Shown: piece by piece, positions 1 to 5,144 of the stretch
How the letters are laid out: every line of letters begins with the position of its first letter
Numbering within the stretch: the stretch's first letter is position 1
From: an uncultured Actinomycetes bacterium
GTDB lineage: Bacteria > Actinomycetota > Actinomycetes > Nanopelagicales > Nanopelagicaceae
Assembly (NCBI GenBank): GCA_903839355.1
Contig: CAIMBV010000133.1
Span: 1-5,144, forward strand
DNA length: 5,144 nt
Direction: 5' to 3'
Translations under genes and position numbers: made by a program
The notes under the pieces: generated by a model
Told to the model about the DNA's origin: nothing
Databases searched by the model: none
Seen by the model: the letters and a program-made list of their open reading frames with translations, nothing else

Positions 1-210
1 CAATCACTCGAAGACAAGATCGTCAAGAGCGCATTCACTGAGATTACCGAATCAAAGACTCCACGTGGATTGCCAATTGATCTACCTGATAGTGCAGCGA
101 AGTATTCACTTGTTATGCGGGGCAGTGAGGCTGCCTCAGATGCAGAGATCGTTGCTAATCCGCGGGCTCAATCCATGCGCTTGCGAGCGGTCGAACGGTT
201 GGCCGCATAA
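1..210 (+). CDS. rsmH: 16S rRNA (cytosine(1402)-N(4))-methyltransferase RsmH, C-terminal fragment
   Basis: This is the last 69 codons of RsmH (MraW), read in frame 1 up to the TAA at 208-210; the start lies off the left edge. The family uses S-adenosylmethionine to N4-methylate C1402 in the decoding centre of 16S rRNA. What is visible is the conserved C-terminal part. It opens with SLEDKIVK followed by an aromatic residue (F12), as in the family's SLEDR-IVK-F motif. It then has a Pro/Gly-rich GLP stretch near residue 23, RGSEAASDAEI around residues 40-50, and the near-invariant NPRAQSMRLRAVER terminus. The SAM-binding motifs are upstream and cannot be checked. RsmH directly before ftsL and ftsI is the standard dcw order. 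The stop overlaps the next start by one base (TAATG). The assignment is firm although only about a fifth of the usual protein of roughly 310 residues is present. Confidence 0.95.
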   Translation, partial: QSLEDKIVKSAFTEITESKTPRGLPIDLPDSAAKYSLVMRGSEAASDAEIVANPRAQSMRLRAVERLAA

Positions 211-614
211 TGGCGCTGACGCAGATCGAGCCACTCCCACCCGAGATCAAGCAACGTTCGCGCGTTCGGGAGTTTGCAGATCAAACTCGAGCCGCACTGA
301 AATTAGTTCCAGATTTAACAGTAGACAATAGCGAGAGCGTAAGTAATCGCGCCTTCTTTGCATTCCTGATCGGGTTATTTACTGCTGGGCTCCTTCTCCT
401 GCTCAGCATAAATACCGCGCTTACATCAGGAGCTTTCACCCTAGAAAATATGAAGCTGCATCTTGCGACGGTCAATGATGAGAGGGATGCAGCACTTAAT
501 CAGGTTGCCACGTATTCATCACCAAATAACCTGGCAAAGGTGGCAACTAAGCTCGGAATGCAACCGCAGACAACCATTAATTTCCTAGACATTAATGGCG
601 GTACTTCAAAGTGA
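210..614 (+). CDS. ftsL: FtsL-like cell division membrane protein
   Basis: This 134-residue protein is predicted to be a bitopic (type II) divisome component. It has a cytoplasmic N-terminus of about 46 residues, mixed charged with several Arg and Glu. One strong hydrophobic segment follows at about residues 48-68 (FFAFLIGLFTAGLLLLL core). After it comes a probable short coiled coil, about 75-102, containing NDERDAALNQV. The end resembles the FtsL/DivIC family: SPNNLAKVATKLGM at about 104-117, a variant of the SP-x-LA-x-A-x-LGM signature. Family members pair with DivIC/FtsB-type proteins and help recruit and activate FtsW and FtsI. Sequence conservation in this family is poor, so the name rests on topology, the C-terminal motif and position between rsmH and ftsI. 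The start ATG shares its first base with the last base of the rsmH stop, and only a weak GGTTGG lies upstream (197-202). Re-initiation by ribosomes finishing rsmH is therefore likely. The gene ends inside the ftsI start (GTGA). Confidence 0.85.
   Translation: MALTQIEPLPPEIKQRSRVREFADQTRAALKLVPDLTVDNSESVSNRAFFAFLIGLFTAGLLLLLSINTALTSGAFTLENMKLHLATVNDERDAALNQVATYSSPNNLAKVATKLGMQPQTTINFLDINGGTSK
597..613 (+). promoter_or_regulatory. Ribosome binding site and GTG start of ftsI
   Basis: GGCGG at 597-601 lies 9 bases before the GTG at 611-613 and is a plausible but weak Shine-Dalgarno sequence. The GTG overlaps the ftsL stop TGA (612-614). The first in-frame ATG downstream encodes Met48, which would delete the membrane anchor, so GTG is the credible start. 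Confidence 0.6.
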
Positions 615-2410
615 TATCACAAGAGGTATTTGGAAAACGCGTCCGCTATTTAGTTGGGGTGCTGCTCTTCATCTTCTTTCTCTTTGGCGCACGCTTGGTC
701 GATGTGCAGGCGGTACAAGCCAAGGGCTATGCCACCCGTGCAGCAAATGAGATGGTTAATCGCTCAGTCTGGCTTGCTCCACGTGGCACCATCACCGATG
801 TCAATGGAATCGTCTTAGCTCGCAGCGAAGCCGCCAAGAACATCATCGTCGATCAGACCATGATTGCAGATCCTGCAACTACTGCTCAGGTCACTGCCGC
901 TGCGCTCCAAATGAAAGTGTCGGACTTGCAGACTTTGCTTACTGGTACAAAACGTTATCAGGTGATCGAAAATGGTGTGAAGCCGATCGTCTGGGATAAC
1001 TTGCAGAGCGCCCTCTCGGCGTACAACAGCAAGGTTGAGAAGACCGTTGCGGGTCTCTCCAAACGTATTGTTGGTTTCTTTAGCGAAAATGCCTACACAA
1101 GAACCTATCCGACGGGGACCTTAGCTGCTTCATTAATTGGACTGACGAACGCCGCAAATCAAGGCGCTGCTGGTATCGAGGCTAGTATGAACACGGTACT
1201 CACTGGATCAAATGGCGAGTATGACTACGTGAATGGCGACGGAACAATCATTCCTGGTTCACAACAATTCATCACGCAGGCGAAACCCGGAGTGGATGTC
1301 AGGCTTACGATTGAGCGAGATATTCAATGGGTAGCTCAGGATGCGATCTCAGCTGCAGTGAAGAGTTCTAAAGCTCTCTCGGGCACGGTCATTGTGATGG
1401 ACCCTAAGACTGGAGCAATCTTGGCTCAAGCCAGCGCTCCCTCTTTTGATCCCGCGAAGCGTGACAAGATCACCTTGGCCCAGATGCGCAATCCTGCAGT
1501 TCAGGATGTTTATGAACCTGGATCGACCGGCAAGGTAATCACAGTTGCAGCGGCTCTTGAGCAAGGTACGACTACACCAACTACGGTCTACACGATTCCA
1601 AATAGTTTTAAAGCTGGTGGTCGGATATTCCATGATGACAAGCGCCACGATACCGAGCACCTCACTACCACTGGTGTGCTTGCGGTATCGAGCAATATCG
1701 GTGCGATCCAAATCGGGAGCACCATTCCAAATGACACCTTTTATTCATACCTTCAAAAGTTCGGAATCGGCCAGAGCACCGGCTCCAATCTCCCCGGTGA
1801 GTCCGCTGGAATCCTGCACCCAGTATCTGATTGGTCAGCCTCATCGGCTCCAACAATTGCCTTTGGACAAGGATATTCCGTTACGGCAATGCAGGCGACA
1901 GATGTCTTTGCAACAGTTGCGAACAATGGGGTTCGTGTAACACCGAATGTGATCGCGGGAACAATCGGTCCTGATGGAACATACACTCCATCGAAGCCTT
2001 CTCCACGAGTTCAAGTTATTAGCCCTGCAACAGCACAAACAATCCGCACCATGTTGCAAAGTGTTGTATCAAATGAGGGAACCGCGCCGGCTGCGGAAAT
2101 TCCTGGATATGAAGTTGCTGGTAAGACCGGTACTGCGATGCGCGTTGATTCAAGGTGTGGTTGCTATCGCGGTTATACGGCTTCGTTCATTGGAATGGCT
2201 CCTGCGGCAGCTCCCGCATATGTGGTGAGCGTAGTAATTCAAAATCCTCAAGGTGAGCACTTCGGGGGAGAGATTGCAGCGCCAGTATTTAAAAAGGTGA
2301 TGGGTTTTGTATTGCAGGCGAAGCAGGTTCAACCAGTAAGCACCAGCCAGAGCGCATTCCCATTGACGCAAGCTGCTCTCCTCAAATCGGCTGCGGTGGT
2401 AAAGCCATGA
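611..2410 (+). CDS. ftsI: Septal peptidoglycan D,D-transpeptidase FtsI (class B penicillin-binding protein)
   Basis: This 599-residue class B PBP is expected to crosslink septal peptidoglycan in partnership with FtsW; it has no glycosyltransferase domain. A short cytoplasmic tail precedes one membrane anchor at about residues 12-27. The PBP dimer domain follows, with APRGTITDVNG at 56-66 and TYPTGTLAASLIG near 165-177, which is typical of the family. The transpeptidase domain runs from about 235 to 565. All three active-site motifs are present: STGK with nucleophile Ser305 and Lys308 (in YEPGSTGK), SSN at 360-362, and KTGT at 505-508. The residue before the catalytic Lys is Gly, where many homologues have Phe. 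A CGC motif (Cys516 and Cys518) follows KTGT closely. There are no PASTA repeats; a Gln/Ala/Ser-rich tail of about 30 residues ends the protein. Length is normal for the family. It starts within the end of ftsL and ends within the start of murE (ATGA overlap). Being between ftsL and murE supports FtsI over an elongation PBP2. Confidence 0.96.
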   Translation: MISQEVFGKRVRYLVGVLLFIFFLFGARLVDVQAVQAKGYATRAANEMVNRSVWLAPRGTITDVNGIVLARSEAAKNIIVDQTMIADPATTAQVTAAALQMKVSDLQTLLTGTKRYQVIENGVKPIVWDNLQSALSAYNSKVEKTVAGLSKRIVGFFSENAYTRTYPTGTLAASLIGLTNAANQGAAGIEASMNTVLTGSNGEYDYVNGDGTIIPGSQQFITQAKPGVDVRLTIERDIQWVAQDAISAAVKSSKALSGTVIVMDPKTGAILAQASAPSFDPAKRDKITLAQMRNPAVQDVYEPGSTGKVITVAAALEQGTTTPTTVYTIPNSFKAGGRIFHDDKRHDTEHLTTTGVLAVSSNIGAIQIGSTIPNDTFYSYLQKFGIGQSTGSNLPGESAGILHPVSDWSASSAPTIAFGQGYSVTAMQATDVFATVANNGVRVTPNVIAGTIGPDGTYTPSKPSPRVQVISPATAQTIRTMLQSVVSNEGTAPAAEIPGYEVAGKTGTAMRVDSRCGCYRGYTASFIGMAPAAAPAYVVSVVIQNPQGEHFGGEIAAPVFKKVMGFVLQAKQVQPVSTSQSAFPLTQAALLKSAAVVKP

Positions 2411-3912
2411 GTACCGTGATTACAAGGATCGCTCCTCAAGAGACATTCCATAAGAGCCTCGGGGAGTTAGCTTCGTACATTGGAGTTCAGAGCGAGAAGT
2501 CAGATATTGTATTTACGGGAGTCACCATCAATTCCAGATTGGTGAGCGAAGGCGATCTCTTTATTGCTCTTCCTGGAGCCAAGAGCCACGGCGCCGACTT
2601 TGCGAATAGCGCGATTGCACAAGGAGCAGTTGCTATCTTGACCGATCAGCGCGGCAGAGAGTTGATAGAGCAACATATTCCAGTAATTGTTGTGAGCAAT
2701 CCGCGTCGGTGGGTTGGTCCCATCGCATCATGGTTTTATCGCAGCCCGTTCAGTGCGTTAGAGGCAGTTGGAATTACAGGAACAAATGGAAAAACGACTA
2801 CCGCCTCACTTGTGGATCAGATTTGGCGATTGGATGGTCGCAGCACCGGATTTATCGGAACTGTGGGTATAACAATTGATGGCGAAGAGTCCAACGCCTC
2901 GTTTACAACTCCTGAAGGAACAGATCTACAAGCGGTTGTAGCCACGATGCGCGAGCGACATGTCCGAAATCTCGTGATGGAGGTTAGTAGCCACGCCCTC
3001 GATATGCGTCGAGTACTTGGCTCACACTTCAGTGTTGTCGGATTTACAAACCTCACTCAAGATCACTTGGACTATCACGGTGATATGGAGAGCTATTTCC
3101 AGGCTAAAGCCCGACTCTTTGTTCCAGAGTATGCCGAGAGTGCGATCGTGAATATAGATGACCCTCATGGTTTGCGGCTCTATGAAGAAGCGGTCATTCC
3201 AACAAAATCCTTCTCGCGATCAAATTCCAAAGCTGACTGGTACTACCAGGATTTCTTTGAAGCTCCAGGTGGAGTTGGCTATGACGTCGCGATTCGTGGT
3301 TCAGGTGGAATCCTTATTGAGGGTCGCCTCCCGCTGCTTGGATTGCATAATCTTGATAACGCCTTACTCGCCATCGCACTTGCAGTTGAGAGCGGGGTGG
3401 ACCCTGTAGCGATCTCTTATTACATGCGCACCTTGAGTGCACCATTGGGTCGTTTAGAGCCAGTGAACGTTGGGCAGAAGTTTCTTGCTTTAGTTGATTA
3501 CGCCCACACGCCAGATGCTGTTAATCGCGCCCTGGCCACTGCGCGATCTCTGACTAATGGGCGAGTGATAGCGGTGCTCGGTTGTGGTGGCGATCGCGAC
3601 AAGAGCAAACGTCCCTTGATGGGGGATGCGCTCCGACAGGGAGCAGATGTAGCTGTATTTACCTCCGATAATCCGCGTACCGAAGATCCCAACACCATTT
3701 TGGATGAGATGGTGGGCAGCCACCGGGGTGAGAGTGAAATTGTCGAAGCAGATCGTCGCCAGGCGATTGCAATGGCGGTACTGAGCGCCGCACCAGGAGA
3801 TTGCGTTATTGTGTTAGGAAAAGGTCACGAGCGTGGACAAGAGATCGACGGAGTTAAATATCCCTTCGACGATCGCATCGAATTGGCCCGAGCAATCGAG
3901 GAGTTAGCATGA
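2407..3912 (+). CDS. murE: UDP-MurNAc-L-Ala-D-Glu--diaminopimelate ligase MurE
   Basis: This 501-residue cytoplasmic Mur ligase uses ATP to add the third peptide residue to UDP-MurNAc-L-Ala-D-Glu. The N-terminal UDP-binding domain covers about 1-116, with the DLFIALPG motif at 50-57. The central ATPase domain covers about 117-343. It has the P-loop GITGTNGKTTT (122-132, Lys129), TTPEGTDL (167-174), MEVSSHALDMRRV (191-203) and NLTQDHLDYHGDM (215-227). Lys234 in YFQAKARLF matches the lysine that is carbamylated in the family. LGLHNLDNALLAI (311-323) closes the domain. The C-terminal domain has GRLEPV (348-353), VDYAHTPDA (363-371), GCGGDRDKSKRPLMG (392-406), DNPRTEDP (421-428) and GKGHERGQEI (471-480). 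DNPR is the signature of diaminopimelate-adding MurE; lysine enzymes have a different motif here. The sequence does not separate meso-DAP from LL-DAP. The start overlaps the ftsI stop, with GGTGG at 2395-2399 as a moderate ribosome binding site. The length is standard. Confidence 0.97.
   Translation: MSTVITRIAPQETFHKSLGELASYIGVQSEKSDIVFTGVTINSRLVSEGDLFIALPGAKSHGADFANSAIAQGAVAILTDQRGRELIEQHIPVIVVSNPRRWVGPIASWFYRSPFSALEAVGITGTNGKTTTASLVDQIWRLDGRSTGFIGTVGITIDGEESNASFTTPEGTDLQAVVATMRERHVRNLVMEVSSHALDMRRVLGSHFSVVGFTNLTQDHLDYHGDMESYFQAKARLFVPEYAESAIVNIDDPHGLRLYEEAVIPTKSFSRSNSKADWYYQDFFEAPGGVGYDVAIRGSGGILIEGRLPLLGLHNLDNALLAIALAVESGVDPVAISYYMRTLSAPLGRLEPVNVGQKFLALVDYAHTPDAVNRALATARSLTNGRVIAVLGCGGDRDKSKRPLMGDALRQGADVAVFTSDNPRTEDPNTILDEMVGSHRGESEIVEADRRQAIAMAVLSAAPGDCVIVLGKGHERGQEIDGVKYPFDDRIELARAIEELA
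3898..3903 (+). promoter_or_regulatory. Ribosome binding site of murF
   Basis: GAGGAG lies 5 bases before the murF ATG (3909-3911), inside the last codons of murE. It is the best Shine-Dalgarno match among the four gene junctions and fixes the ATGA overlap (3909-3912) as the murF start. MurF may therefore start partly independently of coupling to murE. Confidence 0.65.
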
Positions 3913-5144
3913 TCGCGTTAACCGTCGCAGAGATTGCTGAAATAATTGGCGCCGAGATTATTAACCTTGATCCGGAAGCTCTCATCACCGAGTACCCGGA
4001 AATTGATTCCCGTAAGGTCAAGCCAGGTTCCTTCTTTATTGCACTTCCCGGTGAGCGAACTGATGGAAATGCTTATGCCAAAGAGGCGATCGAGAATGGT
4101 GCGCGCTTTGCCATCACAACGATAAATACTGGCGTCCCCTCGCTTATCGTTGAGGATGCAGGCGCTGCTCTCACAACGCTAGCTCGTAAAGTTCGAGCGA
4201 GAATTAAGCACTGCACTTTTATCGGAATTACTGGTTCGCATGGTAAAACAACCACCAAGGATCTCTTGGGACATGTTCTCTCCGTCGCAGGCGAGTGCGT
4301 AGTACCAGGCGGATCATTTAATAATGAGATCGGTGTACCGCTTACAATTTTGCATGTCACTGAAAATACCCGCTTCTGCGTAGTCGAAATGGGAGCGCGT
4401 CACGATGGAGATATTGCAGCGCTCTGCGAGATAGCTAAACCTCATATTGGAGTCGTCCTGGTTGTTGGATCTGCCCATATAGGGGAGTTTGGAAGTCGCG
4501 AGGCAATCGCCCGCACAAAGTCGGAATTGATCAATTCGCTCTCCGAGCACGGAGTCGCGATTCTGGGTACCTATGATCCTTATACGCCGCACATGGGTGA
4601 AGGGAGCTCTCGCAGACGGATTACCTTTGGCGAGAAAAGTACCTGCGATGTTCGGGCGGCAGATTTGGAATTTCGCGAAGGGCTAGCGCACTTTGATCTA
4701 GTGAGCGCATCTGGTCGATCTCCAGTTGCACTTCGCCTCTTGGGTGCTCACCAAGTAGCCAATGCACTTGCCGCCGCTGCAGTTGGACTTGAGGTCGGCA
4801 TCCCCATTGAATCTGTCGCTGCAGCACTCTCCACCGCCGAACCCTCCAGCAAGTGGCGTATGGAGCTACATGATGTGGGCGAACTCCTTCTTATTAATGA
4901 CTCATATAACGCCAATCCAGAGAGCGTCACCGCCGCACTTCGAACTCTGGTCCTCTTAACCCAGGAGCGGGGCGGATCCTCGTGGGCAATTTTGGGGAAG
5001 ATGCACGAACTCGGCGCGTCCGAACGGGAAGAGCATCTTCGAATTGGCAGACTCGCCTCTGAATTGGGGGTCGATCACTTGGTATCTGTTGGGACTGATT
5101 TATACCTTGAGGGACTCCAGTTAGACCCTGGCGCCGGAGATGAG
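3909..5144 (+). CDS. murF: UDP-MurNAc-tripeptide--D-alanyl-D-alanine ligase MurF, C-terminally cut by window end
   Basis: 412 codons are open to the last base with no stop. The family usually has about 450-480 residues, so perhaps 40-70 are missing beyond the edge. MurF uses ATP to join D-Ala-D-Ala to the UDP-MurNAc-tripeptide, the last cytoplasmic peptide step before MraY. The N-terminal domain (about 1-100) has IDSRKVKPGSFFIALPG at 32-48. The central ATPase domain has the P-loop GITGSHGKTTTK (106-117, Lys113), NNEIGVPLT (138-146), EMGAR (160-164, Glu160) and AHIGEFGSREAIARTKSEL (189-207). Lys204 aligns with the lysine thought to be carbamylated in MurF. LGAHQVANALAA (278-289) ends this domain. 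The C-terminal domain begins with KWRME (315-319), then NDSYNANPES (330-339) and LGKMHELG (362-369). NNEIGVP, the DSYNANP motif and the position after murE identify MurF rather than MurE, MurC or MurD. Small departures from the usual motifs are His111 in the P-loop, Val186 before GSAH, and Lys364 where Asp or Glu is common. Confidence 0.96.
   Translation, partial: MIALTVAEIAEIIGAEIINLDPEALITEYPEIDSRKVKPGSFFIALPGERTDGNAYAKEAIENGARFAITTINTGVPSLIVEDAGAALTTLARKVRARIKHCTFIGITGSHGKTTTKDLLGHVLSVAGECVVPGGSFNNEIGVPLTILHVTENTRFCVVEMGARHDGDIAALCEIAKPHIGVVLVVGSAHIGEFGSREAIARTKSELINSLSEHGVAILGTYDPYTPHMGEGSSRRRITFGEKSTCDVRAADLEFREGLAHFDLVSASGRSPVALRLLGAHQVANALAAAAVGLEVGIPIESVAAALSTAEPSSKWRMELHDVGELLLINDSYNANPESVTAALRTLVLLTQERGGSSWAILGKMHELGASEREEHLRIGRLASELGVDHLVSVGTDLYLEGLQLDPGAGDE

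Larger units (their letters stand above)
1..5144 (+). other. dcw cluster segment, apparently one operon
   Basis: Five consecutive genes (rsmH, ftsL, ftsI, murE, murF) are co-directional with no spacer. Their junctions overlap by 1, 4, 4 and 4 bases. No rho-independent terminator or convincing internal promoter was seen by eye. Joint transcription from an upstream promoter outside the window is inferred. By the usual order the next genes to the right would be mraY and murD, but they are not visible here. Confidence 0.85.

Noticed and set aside
65..331. Open frame of 88 codons on + strand across the rsmH/ftsL junction
   Set aside because: It overlaps two recognisable genes in another frame, and its product is Cys/Arg-rich with no family resemblance.
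1349..1711. Antisense open frame of 120 codons inside ftsI
   Set aside because: It lies over the conserved transpeptidase domain; no plausible domain or start context was seen.
1545..1940. Alternative-frame + strand open frame of 131 codons inside ftsI
   Set aside because: It overlaps the SSN motif region of FtsI and has a low-information product typical of a frame shadow.
2395..2410. Possible internal regulatory site or terminator between ftsI and murE
   Set aside because: The genes overlap; there is no stem-loop followed by a T run and no convincing -35/-10 pair.
4073..4360. Antisense open frame of 95 codons inside murF
   Set aside because: It is opposite the conserved MurF P-loop region, and the translation looks like a reverse-strand shadow with no recognisable motif.
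1..5144. Mobile element, CRISPR array, tRNA or other RNA gene, defence or novel accessory system
   Set aside because: The whole window is covered by five housekeeping dcw genes in canonical order. No direct-repeat arrays, inverted terminal repeats or RNA-like segments were seen on either strand.

Overview
The window is a contiguous piece of the division and cell wall (dcw) gene cluster, entirely on the + strand: the 3' end of rsmH (mraW), then an ftsL-like gene, ftsI, murE and most of murF, which runs off the right edge. The gene order, the short single-pass FtsL-like protein, the FtsI type and base composition near 50% GC (judged by eye) point to an actinobacterium of moderate GC. Small-genome freshwater actinobacteria such as the Nanopelagicales would fit, but the sequence alone does not fix the taxon. 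MurE carries the DNPR motif of diaminopimelate-adding enzymes. This argues against lineages with lysine or ornithine at position 3 of the peptide.

Layout: 1-210 is the RsmH C-terminus; 210-614 the FtsL-like membrane protein; 611-2410 FtsI, the septal transpeptidase; 2407-3912 MurE; 3909-5144 MurF without its C-terminus. There is no intergenic DNA. Each junction is an overlap: TAATG with 1 shared base, then GTGA, ATGA and ATGA with 4 shared bases each. The genes are therefore almost certainly one transcript with coupled translation. The promoter must lie upstream of the window, probably before mraZ or rsmH.

Function: RsmH methylates 16S rRNA. The FtsL-like protein is expected to act as a divisome scaffold and FtsI crosslinks septal peptidoglycan. 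MurE adds the third residue and MurF the D-Ala-D-Ala dipeptide to the cytoplasmic UDP-MurNAc peptide precursor. The segment thus links precursor synthesis to its use at the septum.

I looked for an undescribed system on both strands and found none: coding density is essentially 100% and every stretch belongs to a recognised housekeeping gene. The findings are small sequence-level oddities, scored low.
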